Shown here: one piece after another, positions 9,161 through 17,743 of the stretch
How positions within the stretch are numbered: the first letter of the stretch is position 1
How the letters are laid out: every line of letters begins with the position of its first letter
Assembly (NCBI RefSeq): GCF_900109265.1
Contig: NZ_FNZM01000003.1
Span: forward strand, 310,001-374,000
Reading direction: 5' to 3'
Source of the DNA: Paraburkholderia tropica
Lineage (GTDB): Bacteria; Pseudomonadota; Gammaproteobacteria; Burkholderiales; Burkholderiaceae
Length of the DNA stretch: 64,000 bases
The notes under the pieces: model-generated
The model's input: only the letters and a program-made list of their open reading frames with translations
What the model was told of the DNA's origin: nothing
Database searches by the model: none
Made by a program: the position numbers and the translations under genes

Positions 9161-10042
9161 ATGAAAACGGTAGGCGTGATTGGTCTGGGCAATATGGGGC
9201 GCGGCATGGCCGGCTCGCTGCAACGCGGCGGCTTTAACGTGCTGGGCTTCGACGCGGCGCCGGGCGTGGCCGCCGCGCTGGCGGAGCAGGGCGTGGTGAG
9301 CGCGCGCGAGTCGATCGCCGATATCGCCCGCGACGCCGACGTGCTGTTGCTCTCGCTGCCGACCTCGGCGATCGTCGAGCAAGTGGTGCTCGGCGAACAC
9401 GGCGTGCTCGCGAATGCGCGCCCCGGCACGATCGTGATCGACACCACCACCGCCGATCCGGACAGCACGCGCCGCGTGGCCGCGGAGCTGGCGGAGCGCG
9501 GCATCGGCTTCATCGACGCTCCCGTGAGCGGCGGCCCGAAGGGCGCGGCTACCGCGACCATGACGATGGTGCTCGGCGGCGCGGACGCGCATATCGCAGC
9601 CGTCGCGCCGATCCTCGAAACCATCAGCGCGAAACGCGTGCACGTCGGGCCGGTCGGCGCGGGTCACGTCACCAAGCTGCTCAACAATCTGCTGACCGGC
9701 GTGCATCTGCTGGTCGCGAGCGAAGCGGTGCGCACGGCGCGCGCGGCGGGCGTCGATCCCGAGAAGCTCGTCGATGCGCTCAACGGCGGCTCGGGCCGCA
9801 ACAGCGCGACGCTCACGAACTACCCGACGTGGATTTTCAACGGCGCGTTCGACTCCGGCTTCACGATGAAGCTGATGCGCAAGGACGTGCGCCTCGCGAT
9901 GGCGCTGCTCGACAAGATGGACAGCCAGGCGCCGGTCGCGCGCGAAGCGGGCCGTCTGTGGGCCGAAAGCGCGGCGTCGATCGGCGACGCGGAGGATTTC
10001 AACCGCATCGTCGAGTTCGTCGAAACGGTGGCTCAGGACTGA
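9161..10042 (+). CDS. NAD(P)-dependent beta-hydroxyacid dehydrogenase (3-hydroxyisobutyrate dehydrogenase family)
   Basis: 293 aa from ATG 9161 with GGAGA upstream. The N-terminal Rossmann motif is VGVIGLGNMGRGMAGSL. The substrate-binding signature DAPVSGGPKGA (about residue 120) and the catalytic-lysine helix GAGHVTKLLNNLL (Lys about 172) are both present. It belongs to the 6-phosphogluconate/3-hydroxyisobutyrate dehydrogenase superfamily, which oxidises or reduces beta-hydroxyacids and tartronate/threonate-type compounds. It is first in a four-gene operon with an aldehyde dehydrogenase, a DUF3100 membrane protein and an M20 hydrolase, implying successive oxidation of a hydroxylated substrate. 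The actual substrate is unknown. Confidence 0.9.
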   Translation: MKTVGVIGLGNMGRGMAGSLQRGGFNVLGFDAAPGVAAALAEQGVVSARESIADIARDADVLLLSLPTSAIVEQVVLGEHGVLANARPGTIVIDTTTADPDSTRRVAAELAERGIGFIDAPVSGGPKGAATATMTMVLGGADAHIAAVAPILETISAKRVHVGPVGAGHVTKLLNNLLTGVHLLVASEAVRTARAAGVDPEKLVDALNGGSGRNSATLTNYPTWIFNGAFDSGFTMKLMRKDVRLAMALLDKMDSQAPVAREAGRLWAESAASIGDAEDFNRIVEFVETVAQD

Positions 10043-10106
10043 GCGCCGCCGCTTTTCGCCATCACGCACCCACTCATCAGCACGTAATCAGCACGGAATC
10101 ACGGAC

Positions 10107-11615
10107 ATGACCCAGCACGCAGACCTCTTGCTCGCCGCGTTCGCGCACTTCTTCCCGGGCGCGAAGACGCTCGGTTCGTATATCGACGGAGAACTGGTCG
10201 AAGGCCAGGGCGAACCGGTTCAGCTTTACGACGCGGCCACCGGCCTCGCCTCGCTCACCTACCGCGACGCGGGCGCGGCGCTCGTCGATCACGCCGCATC
10301 GAGCGCGCGTCGCGCGCAACGCGAATGGTGGGCGCTCACGCACATGGCGCGCGGTCGCGTGATGAACGACGTCGCGCGCGCGATCCGCGCCCAGGTCGAA
10401 CCGATGGCGCGGCTGGAATCGCTGGGCTCGGGCAAGCCGATCCGCGATTGCCGCGGCGAAGTCGCCAAGGTCTCGGAGATGTTCGAGTACTACGCGGGCT
10501 GGACCGACAAGTTCTACGGCAGCGTGATTCCGGTGCCCACTTCGCACCTCAATTACACGCGCCGCGAACCGGCCGGCGTGGTGCTGCAGATCACGCCCTG
10601 GAACGCGCCGGTGTTCACCTGCGGCTGGCAGGTCGCGCCCGCCGTCGCGATGGGCAACGGCGTGCTGCTCAAGCCTTCGGAACTGACGCCGTTCACCTCG
10701 CTCGCGCTCGCACGCATCGCCGAGCAGGCCGGTCTGCCGCGCGGTCTCGTGAACGTGCTGGCCGGTTTCGGTCACACGGTCGGCCAGGCGGCCATCGCGC
10801 ATCGCACGGTCAGCAAGGTCGTGTTCGTCGGCTCGCCGGCGACCGGCGCGCGCATCGCCGAAGCGGCCGCGCGCCGCGTGGTGCCGTGCGTGCTCGAACT
10901 GGGCGGCAAATCGGCGAATATCGTGTTCGCGGATGCCGACCTCAAGCGCGCCGCGCTCACCGCCCAGGCCGCGATTTTCGCGGGCGCGGGCCAGAGCTGC
11001 GTCGCCGGGTCGCGTCTGCTGGTGCAGCGCGCCGTGTACGACGAATTCGTGGCGATGGTGGCCTCGGGCGCGAAGCAGATTCGCGTGGGCGCGCCGCTCG
11101 ACGACGCGACCGAAGTCGGGCCGATCAACAATCGCAAGCAATACGATCACGTGATGTCGATGATCGCGCGCGGCGTGGCGGACGGCGCGACGCTCGCGGC
11201 CGGTTCGGCCGAGCGCGGCGACGGCGGCTATTTCGTCGCGCCGACGGTGCTCGCGGGCGTGACGAACGACATGGACGTGGCGCGCACCGAGATCTTCGGG
11301 CCGGTGGTCGCGGCGATTCCGTTCGACACCGAAGAAGAAGCCGTGGCGATTGCCAACGACACCGACTTCGGCCTCGCGGGCGCGGCCTGGACGACCGACG
11401 TGGCGCGCGCGCATCGCGTCGCCGCGCAGGTCAACGCGGGCACGTTCTGGGTGAACGGCTACAAGACCATCAACGTGGCGTCGCCGTTCGGCGGCTACGG
11501 CCTGAGCGGCTATGGCCGTTCGAGCGGCGTCGAGGCGCTGTACGAGTACACGCAGACCAAGAGCGTGTGGGTCGAGACGGCGGAAGCGCCGCCGACCGCA
11601 TTCGGCTATCTGTAA
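10107..11615 (+). CDS. NAD(P)-dependent aldehyde dehydrogenase
   Basis: 502 aa. It has the motifs of the ALDH superfamily: PWNAPVFTCGWQVAPAVAMGNGVLLKPSELTP for cofactor binding, catalytic Glu in LELGGKSAN (about 262) and catalytic Cys in FAGAGQSCVAGSR (about 297), plus EIFGPVV. The overall length is typical of betaine/aromatic-aldehyde-type enzymes. The start ATG at 10107 follows the dehydrogenase by 64 bp. It probably oxidises the aldehyde generated in this operon's pathway in the cytoplasm. Confidence 0.92.
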   Translation: MTQHADLLLAAFAHFFPGAKTLGSYIDGELVEGQGEPVQLYDAATGLASLTYRDAGAALVDHAASSARRAQREWWALTHMARGRVMNDVARAIRAQVEPMARLESLGSGKPIRDCRGEVAKVSEMFEYYAGWTDKFYGSVIPVPTSHLNYTRREPAGVVLQITPWNAPVFTCGWQVAPAVAMGNGVLLKPSELTPFTSLALARIAEQAGLPRGLVNVLAGFGHTVGQAAIAHRTVSKVVFVGSPATGARIAEAAARRVVPCVLELGGKSANIVFADADLKRAALTAQAAIFAGAGQSCVAGSRLLVQRAVYDEFVAMVASGAKQIRVGAPLDDATEVGPINNRKQYDHVMSMIARGVADGATLAAGSAERGDGGYFVAPTVLAGVTNDMDVARTEIFGPVVAAIPFDTEEEAVAIANDTDFGLAGAAWTTDVARAHRVAAQVNAGTFWVNGYKTINVASPFGGYGLSGYGRSSGVEALYEYTQTKSVWVETAEAPPTAFGYL

Positions 11616-11652
11616 CACGGGCGCACGCGCGGCCTGGACGAAGGAGACTGAG

Positions 11653-12990
11653 ATGGAGCACACCATGGGGATCGAACGGCAGCAGGCCGGCGGCAGCGGC
11701 ACGGCCAAGGTCATGCTGTACGCGGCGGGCATTCTGCTGATCGCGGAAGCAATCGGCTCGTTCACGTTCAAGATCGGGCCCGGCAAGGTCGTGCTGCTGC
11801 CGATGATCTGGGCGCTGCTGCTGGGCGCGGCGCTCGGCCTCGCGAGCGAGCGCTGGAAAAGCGCGGCGCGTCTCGACACGTCGAATCAGTTTCTCGCGGC
11901 GGCCATTCTGCAACCGGCGCTGCTGCTGTTCGTCTCGAAGCTCGGGCTGATGGTCGGCAGCGCATTGCCGAAGCTCGCGGCGGCGGGCTGGGCGCTCGCG
12001 TTCCAGGAGTTCGGGCACTTCGTCGGCACGATTTTGCTGGGCTTGCCGCTCGCGCTGCTGCTCGGCATCAAGCGCGAAGCGATCGGCGCGACCTTCTCGG
12101 TGGGCCGCGAGCCGAGCCTCGCGATCATCGGCGAGAAGTACGGCATGGATTCCGCCGAAGGGCGCGGCGTGCTGGCCGAATACCTGACCGGCACCGTGTT
12201 CGGCGCGGTGTTCATCGCGATCTTCGCGGGCTTCGTCGCGAGCCTCGGCATCTTCGATCCGCTCGCGATGGCGATGGGTTCGGGCGTCGGCTCGGGCAGC
12301 ATGATGGCGGCCGCGTCGGGCGCGATCGCCGCGCAGCAGGACGCCGAAACCGCGAAGTCGGTGCTCGCGTTCGCGGCGGCCAGCAATCTGATCACGACGA
12401 CCATCGGCACGTATTTCACGCTGTTCATCTCGCTGCCGCTCGCGGTCTGGGGTTATCGCGTACTCGAACCGCTGATCGGCCGCACGACGAAGGCGTCGAC
12501 CCAGGACGACGCGAGCGCGCGTCCGTCGCTCGGCGACTTGCAGACCGAAGCGCCGTCGCTCGGCTACGGCGGCAAGCTGCTCGCGTGGGTCGTGACCGCC
12601 GCGATGGCGCTCGTGTGCGACTGGATGGCGCACGGCACCACGCCGCTGGTCGGGCTGCCCGGCATCGCGATCATGGTGGGCGCGACCATCGTCGGCGACG
12701 CGCTCGCGCGCGTGACCGGCAGCAAGATTCCGGCCGTCTGCTGGGTCTCGGTCGTGGCGATGTTCCTGACTTCGCCGTGGTGCCCGTGGGGCACGCAGAT
12801 TTCGGCCCTCAGCGCGCACAACGATTTCCTTGGCGTGACCACGCCGATGCTGGCCTTCGCGGGCCTCTCGATCGCGAAGGACATTCCGGCGTTCCGCCGC
12901 CTCGGCTGGCGCATCGTGCTGGTGTCGTTCGTCGCCAACGCGGGTACGTTCATTGGCGCGACGCTCGTCGCCCAGCTCTTCCACATCTGA
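11653..12990 (+). CDS. DUF3100 domain-containing membrane protein
   Basis: 445 aa from ATG 11653 with AAGGAGA at 11641-11647. The frame stays open upstream inside the aldehyde dehydrogenase gene, but there is no better start. It is a polytopic inner-membrane protein with roughly 10-12 hydrophobic segments (e.g. VMLYAAGILLIAEAIGSF; FVGTILLGLPLALLLGI; a Gly/Ala-rich helix near MGSGVGSGSMMAAASGAIAA). I recognise it as the DUF3100 family, whose members are commonly encoded beside M20 peptidase/amidohydrolase genes, as here. A transport role for the pathway substrate is plausible but undemonstrated. Confidence 0.82.
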   Translation: MEHTMGIERQQAGGSGTAKVMLYAAGILLIAEAIGSFTFKIGPGKVVLLPMIWALLLGAALGLASERWKSAARLDTSNQFLAAAILQPALLLFVSKLGLMVGSALPKLAAAGWALAFQEFGHFVGTILLGLPLALLLGIKREAIGATFSVGREPSLAIIGEKYGMDSAEGRGVLAEYLTGTVFGAVFIAIFAGFVASLGIFDPLAMAMGSGVGSGSMMAAASGAIAAQQDAETAKSVLAFAAASNLITTTIGTYFTLFISLPLAVWGYRVLEPLIGRTTKASTQDDASARPSLGDLQTEAPSLGYGGKLLAWVVTAAMALVCDWMAHGTTPLVGLPGIAIMVGATIVGDALARVTGSKIPAVCWVSVVAMFLTSPWCPWGTQISALSAHNDFLGVTTPMLAFAGLSIAKDIPAFRRLGWRIVLVSFVANAGTFIGATLVAQLFHI

Positions 12991-13064
12991 TTTCACGCGC
13001 CTGCGCGCCCGTACCGCCTTCGTGCGGCGACGGGCGCGCGGCGCTTTCTTCCGCTTTCCTCCGC

Positions 13065-14252
13065 ATGAAACTGATCGATTCCATTCAGGCGAACGCCGGC
13101 GCGTTGCAGGCGATCCGCCGCGATATTCACGCTCATCCCGAGATTGGCTACGACGTGCAGCGCACCGCCGCGCTGGTGGCCGGGCGGCTCGAACAATGGG
13201 GCTTCGCGGTCACGCGCGAAGTCGGCAAGACGGGCGTGGTCGGCACGCTCACGCGCGGTTCGAGCACGCGCGCCATCGGTCTGCGCGCCGACATGGACGC
13301 GCTGCCGGTGCAGGAGGCCAACACCTTCGCGCATCGTTCGACGGTGGCGGGCGCGATGCACGCGTGCGGCCACGACGGCCACACGGCGATGCTGCTCGGC
13401 GCGGCGCAACACCTGGCCGCACACGGCGCGTTCGACGGCACCGTCAACGTGATTTTCCAGCCCGCCGAGGAAGCGGGCGGCGGCGCGCGCGCGATGATCG
13501 ACGACGGTCTGTTCGAGCGTTTTCCGTGCGATGCCGTGTTTGGCCTGCACAACTGGCCGGGCATTCCGGAGGGCGATTTCGCGGTGCGTCCGGGCGCGCT
13601 GATGGCTTCGACGAGCCTCTTTCGCATCACGCTGCGCGGCGCGGGCTGTCACGCGGCCATGCCGCATCTGGGCCGCGATCCGGTGTTCGCGGCGGGGCAG
13701 GTGCTGAGCGCGCTGCAGGGCATCGTCACGCGCAACCGCAATCCGATCGAGGGCGCGGTGCTCTCCGTCACGCAGATTCACGCGGGCGAGGCGCTCAACG
13801 TGGTGCCGACCGACGCGTGGCTCGGCGGCACCGTGCGCACGTTCTCCGACGAAACGCTCGATCTGATCGAGCGCCGCATGAAGGCGGTGGTGGCGGCGAC
13901 GGCGTCGGCGTTCGACTGCGAGAGCGAGGTCGATTTCGAGCGCCAGTATCCGGCGACGATCAACGATCCCGCGCAGACCGCGCTGGCGGTCGAGGTGATG
14001 CGCGACCTGGTCGGCGACGAGCACGTGAACGCCACCGCCGAACCGACGATGGCCGCCGAAGACTTCTCGTTCATGCTGCGCGCGAAGCCGGGCTGCTATG
14101 CGTTCATCGGCAACGGCAGCGGCGATCATCGCGCGGTGGGGCATGGCGCGGGTCCGTGTCTGCTGCATAACGCGAGCTACGACTTCAACGATGCGCTGCT
14201 GCCGGTCGGCGCGAGTTACTTCGTGAAGCTCGTCGAGCGTTTCCTCGGCTGA
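13065..14252 (+). CDS. M20 family metallo-aminoacylase / amidohydrolase
   Basis: 395 aa, M20D (hippurate hydrolase/IAA-amino acid hydrolase-like) type, expected to cleave an N-acyl amino acid or similar amide in the cytoplasm. Metal ligands are visible: MHACGHDGH (about residues 97-105), the catalytic Glu pair in PAEEAGGGA (about 133) and His in FGLHNWP, with the last ligand in LHNASYDFND near the C-terminus. A small dimerisation domain lies between about 185 and 300. The start ATG 13065 follows DUF3100 by 74 bp; no strong ribosome-binding site is seen. It closes the LysR-controlled operon. Confidence 0.9.
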   Translation: MKLIDSIQANAGALQAIRRDIHAHPEIGYDVQRTAALVAGRLEQWGFAVTREVGKTGVVGTLTRGSSTRAIGLRADMDALPVQEANTFAHRSTVAGAMHACGHDGHTAMLLGAAQHLAAHGAFDGTVNVIFQPAEEAGGGARAMIDDGLFERFPCDAVFGLHNWPGIPEGDFAVRPGALMASTSLFRITLRGAGCHAAMPHLGRDPVFAAGQVLSALQGIVTRNRNPIEGAVLSVTQIHAGEALNVVPTDAWLGGTVRTFSDETLDLIERRMKAVVAATASAFDCESEVDFERQYPATINDPAQTALAVEVMRDLVGDEHVNATAEPTMAAEDFSFMLRAKPGCYAFIGNGSGDHRAVGHGAGPCLLHNASYDFNDALLPVGASYFVKLVERFLG

Positions 14253-14305
14253 GATTCGGCGTTCGACTTTCGACGCTCGACATTCGCCGCGCGCGCCGCG
14301 CATCC

Positions 14306-15886
14306 TCACGGCGCGCTCGTCCTGATTTCGCCGACTTCGCAGGCTTGCGCGTCGCGCCATTCGTCCTGGGCGCGCACGCGCGCGAGGAACGCGAACGCCG
14401 CGAGCGCGCAGACCAGCGTGATGCCCGCGAGCACCTGCAACAGCACGCCGAACGCCGTGCGATAGCTCGCTTGCAGCGCCGCGTGCGCGACGCCCGGCAA
14501 CAGCGCGCTCGCGTTCGCGAGATCGCCGGTGGCAAGGCGCGCGGCTGCGGCGTTGAGCGTCGCCGTATCGGCATGCGTTGTCAGCGCGTGCAGATGCCCT
14601 TGCGCGAGCGCCGCGAGCAGCGCGTTCACGACCGCGAGCGCGATGCCTTCGCCCGCCACGCGCGTCGTGCTGAAAATGCCGGTCGCCATGCCCGCGCGCG
14701 ACTTCGGCACCACGCTCACCGACAAACCGTCCATCAACCCCCACGGCAATCCCGCGCCCACGCCAAGCGCGATCATCGCCCAGGTCGCCCAGCCTGCGCT
14801 CGCGGACGTCGCGTCGCCCACGTCGTGCAGCGTGGCGCCGAGCGCGAGCAGACCGGCGGCCGCGATCGTCAAGCCGATACCCGAAATCACGCCCGCCGAG
14901 AGCCAGCGCGTGAGCGCCGCGGCGATGAAGGGCATGACGAGCATCGGCGCCGACAAGGCCAGCATCAGCAGGCCCGCGTGCGTTTCGCTTACGCCGTCGA
15001 TGCCGATGAAGCGCAGCGGCAGCATCACCAGCAGCACGATGTAGCCGTAGCAGGTCGCAATCGGCAGCACCTGCACGCCGACGAAACGCGGATAGCGAAA
15101 CAGCGAGAGATCGAGCATGGGCCGTGCGACGCGCGTTTCCACCGCCACGAACGCGAGCGCGCACACGGCGCAGGCCGCGAGCAGCGCGAGCACGGGCGCG
15201 GAGGTCCAGCCGCGCGTGGGCGCTTCGATCACGCCGCATGTGAAGGCCGTGAGCGCCGCGGTGAACGTGAGCGTGCCTGCGAGGTCGAGTTGGCGCGCGT
15301 GCGGATCGCGCGACTCGCGCATGCGCGGCACGCCGAAGACGAGCGACAGCGCGCCCGCCACGGCGCCCGTCGCGAAGATCGCGCGCCAGCCGAACTGCGC
15401 GATCAAACCGCCTGCGATCACCGGTCCGAACGCGAGCCCGATGCCGAAGGTCGCCCCGAGCGTGCTGAAGGCGCGCGTGCGGGCGTGGCCGTCGAATTCC
15501 TGCGCGAGCGCGGCGGTGCCGCCCGCGAGCGCCGCGGCTGCCGCCATGCCCTGCGCGCCGCGCAACAGATCGACGACGACGATCGACGGCGCGAAGCCGA
15601 GCGCGAGCGAACTGAGCGTAAAGCCCGCCACGCCCCAGGCGAAGATGCGCTTGCGGCCGTAGCGGTCGGCGAGCGTGCCCGCCGCCATCAGCAGGCTGCC
15701 GAAGGCGAGCATGAACGCGTTGGTGATCCAGTTCATGGCGACGGCGCTGCCGCCCAGATCGCGCCCGATGGCGGGCGTGGCGACCGCGCCGCCCGAAAAT
15801 GCGAGCGGCATGGCGAGCGCCGCGAGGCACACGGCGGCGAGCACGACGAGGCGTCGCGCCGGGTCGCCGGGGTGGGAAGGTTGCAT
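14306..15886 (-). CDS. MFS transporter, DHA2-like (14-TM) drug exporter
   Basis: 526 aa. The start is placed at the ATG with a strong AGGAGGAG site 8 nt upstream (in the complement of 15887-15898), although the frame is open to 15925. It shows repeated hydrophobic helices and MFS motif A, GTLADRYGRKRIFAWG (about residue 75), with the motif-C-like GIGLAFGPVIAGG in helix 5. Length and spacing suit a 14-segment proton-driven exporter of the EmrB/QacA class. The C-terminal tail is short and charged. It is divergent from a LysR gene at 16024, with an inverted repeat between them, so it is probably induced by that regulator's ligand. Confidence 0.88.
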   Translation of the reverse strand: MQPSHPGDPARRLVVLAAVCLAALAMPLAFSGGAVATPAIGRDLGGSAVAMNWITNAFMLAFGSLLMAAGTLADRYGRKRIFAWGVAGFTLSSLALGFAPSIVVVDLLRGAQGMAAAAALAGGTAALAQEFDGHARTRAFSTLGATFGIGLAFGPVIAGGLIAQFGWRAIFATGAVAGALSLVFGVPRMRESRDPHARQLDLAGTLTFTAALTAFTCGVIEAPTRGWTSAPVLALLAACAVCALAFVAVETRVARPMLDLSLFRYPRFVGVQVLPIATCYGYIVLLVMLPLRFIGIDGVSETHAGLLMLALSAPMLVMPFIAAALTRWLSAGVISGIGLTIAAAGLLALGATLHDVGDATSASAGWATWAMIALGVGAGLPWGLMDGLSVSVVPKSRAGMATGIFSTTRVAGEGIALAVVNALLAALAQGHLHALTTHADTATLNAAAARLATGDLANASALLPGVAHAALQASYRTAFGVLLQVLAGITLVCALAAFAFLARVRAQDEWRDAQACEVGEIRTSAP

Positions 15887-15970
15887 CACGCTCCTCCTGA
15901 GTGCTTGAATGCTGGAGCGAGTCACGATAATTCGGATTCAATCGGCGAAAAAGAACGTGCCGTTCCGTAA

Positions 15971-15993
15971 ATTGCGGCGCTATATTCCGCAAT
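15971..15993. promoter_or_regulatory. Inverted repeat between MFS exporter and LysR genes
   Basis: ATTGCGG (15971-15977) and CCGCAAT (15987-15993) form a perfect 7-bp inverted repeat with a 9-bp AT-containing spacer, about 30 bp upstream of the LysR start. It is the likely operator for LysR autoregulation and divergent control of the exporter. Confidence 0.68.
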
Positions 15994-16023
15994 ACGTCGG
16001 CAAAGATCGGATCAAATCGGGGT

Positions 16024-16914
16024 ATGGACAATCTCAACGGCATCGTCGCGTTCGTGCGCACGGCGGACACGCTCAGCTTCGTGGCGGCGTCGCGGCATCT
16101 GGGCATTTCGGCGTCGGCGGTCGGCAAGACCATTGCGAAGCTCGAACGCTCGCTGGGCGTGCGCCTCTTTCACCGCACCACGCGCCGCGTGACGTTGACC
16201 GAGGAGGGGCGGCGCTTTTACGAAAGCTGCCAGCGGATTCTCGACGAACTGCGCGACGCCGAAGCGATGCTTTCGCAGGCCGCGCAGACGCCGCGCGGGC
16301 GGCTGCGCGTGAGCCTGCCCGTGATTGGCTACCGCTTTTTGCTGCCGGTCTTGCCCGCGTTCGGCGCGCGTTATCCGGAGATCGAACTCGACCTCGATTT
16401 CAACGACCGTCTCGTGGATGTGGTGGACGGCGGTTTCGACGCCGTGATCCGCAGCGGCGCGCTCACCGATTCGAGCCTGATGTCGCGCCGCCTCGGACCG
16501 TTTCGCTTCGTGCTGTGCGCGTCGCCCGATTACGCGGCGCGCTTCGGCCTGCCGGGCTCGCTCGCGGACCTCTCGCGGCATCGTTGCGTGCGCTACCGCT
16601 TTCCGACCACGGGCAAATTGCAGCCTTGGACGCTCGAAGCCGACGGCACGGAGCCGCCCCACCTCGGCGCGGCGATGACGTGCAACAACATGGAGGCGTT
16701 GCGCGGCGCGGTGATCGCGGGCTTCGGCATCGGCTTCATGCCCGACTTTCTCGCGCGCGAGGCGCTCGAATGCGGCTCGCTCGTGACCGTGCTCGACGAC
16801 CACACGATCGCGCCCGGTCAGTTTTCGATTCTCTGGCCCTCGAACCGGCAACTGATGCCGAAGCTGCGCGTATTTGTCGACTTCATGTGCGAGCAGCTGT
16901 TTCGCGAGAGGTGA
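16024..16914 (+). CDS. LysR-family transcriptional regulator
   Basis: 296 aa. N-terminal helix-turn-helix: DTLSFVAASRHLGISASAVGKTIAKLERSLGVRLF; then TRRVTLTEEGRRFY and a LysR effector domain of the CrgA/DsdC-like subgroup ('PRGRLRVSLP', GFDAVIRSGALTDSSLMSRRLG, GIGFMPDFLA). This subgroup often regulates exporters or oxidoreductases divergently transcribed from it. Here the divergent partner is the MFS exporter. It ends 1 bp before the convergent GNAT gene. Confidence 0.93.
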   Translation: MDNLNGIVAFVRTADTLSFVAASRHLGISASAVGKTIAKLERSLGVRLFHRTTRRVTLTEEGRRFYESCQRILDELRDAEAMLSQAAQTPRGRLRVSLPVIGYRFLLPVLPAFGARYPEIELDLDFNDRLVDVVDGGFDAVIRSGALTDSSLMSRRLGPFRFVLCASPDYAARFGLPGSLADLSRHRCVRYRFPTTGKLQPWTLEADGTEPPHLGAAMTCNNMEALRGAVIAGFGIGFMPDFLAREALECGSLVTVLDDHTIAPGQFSILWPSNRQLMPKLRVFVDFMCEQLFRER

Positions 16915-16915
16915 T

Positions 16916-17425
16916 TCAGGCGTCGCGATCCGAGACGATCGCCCAGCGTTCGTGATCGCGCCAGATGCCGCCGATCCGCAGATAGCGCGGCGAAAACCCT
17001 TCTTTGCTGAAGCCCACGCGGCGCACCAGCGCGATCGACGCGCTGTTTTCCGGCTGGATATTCGCTTCGAGCCGGTGCAGGCCGAGATCGTCGAAGGCGT
17101 AGGCCACGGCGGCGCGCAGTGCTTCGGTCATCCGCCCCGTGCGCGCGAAACGCGCCATGCCGTAGTAGCCCAGATACGCGCTCTGAAACACGCCGGCGAC
17201 GATCTCGCTGAGATTGATGACGCCGACAATGCCGCCGCTCGCGGCCTCGCGCGCAATCAGGCTCGCGTTCGGGCCGCTCAGACCGCGCCCGAACCAGGCG
17301 TCGAAACCCGCCTGATCCGTGAAGGACGTGACCCAGGGCAGATGATGGGACTGGCTTTCGAGGTTCGCGGCAATCAGGTCGGGCGCGTCGGCGCGCGTGA
17401 CGCGGTTCAGCAGAATGGATCGCAT
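16916..17425 (-). CDS. GNAT family N-acetyltransferase (RimJ/RimL type)
   Basis: 169 aa if started at ATG 17425 (MRSILLNRVTRADAPDLI); the open frame allows a start at 17488 but that adds a non-homologous tail. Acetyl-CoA-binding core: YYGMARFARTGRMTEALRAAVAYAFDDLGLHRLEANI followed by NSASIALVRRVGFSKEG, the canonical RimJ/RimL pattern. It acetylates an alpha-amine of a protein or small molecule; the target is unknown. It is convergent with the LysR gene at 16914. Confidence 0.87.
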   Translation of the reverse strand: MRSILLNRVTRADAPDLIAANLESQSHHLPWVTSFTDQAGFDAWFGRGLSGPNASLIAREAASGGIVGVINLSEIVAGVFQSAYLGYYGMARFARTGRMTEALRAAVAYAFDDLGLHRLEANIQPENSASIALVRRVGFSKEGFSPRYLRIGGIWRDHERWAIVSDRDA

Positions 17426-17743
17426 GGGGATCGGGAAATCGGGGCAAAAAGGCGGGAGGGAAAGATAGCAAATTCTCTGGTCGCACAATAAAAAATGGTG
17501 CCGAAATTCTCTAAGGCGGGCTTATTCGGGGCGCTATTCGCAGGCGTTATCGACGCTATTCAAATTGCATAAAAAATCGCCGAAATCCGGGTAGACGATT
17601 GATTCGAACGGGCGAGTACCGTCATGCGCCCGAACAGACGGCCACACGCTATGGGTTTTCTCTAGAGTTGAAGGATCGCCGGTCATGCACGAGCGGCGAT
17701 ACCGCGCCGATTTCAGGCGCAACCTCAACCCAAGGAAAATTAG

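Noticed and set aside
12993..16133. Open frame of over 1,000 codons on the minus strand across the M20, MFS and LysR genes
   Set aside because: It is antisense or out of frame to well-supported genes and rich in Arg/Ala/His, as expected for shadow frames in high-GC DNA.
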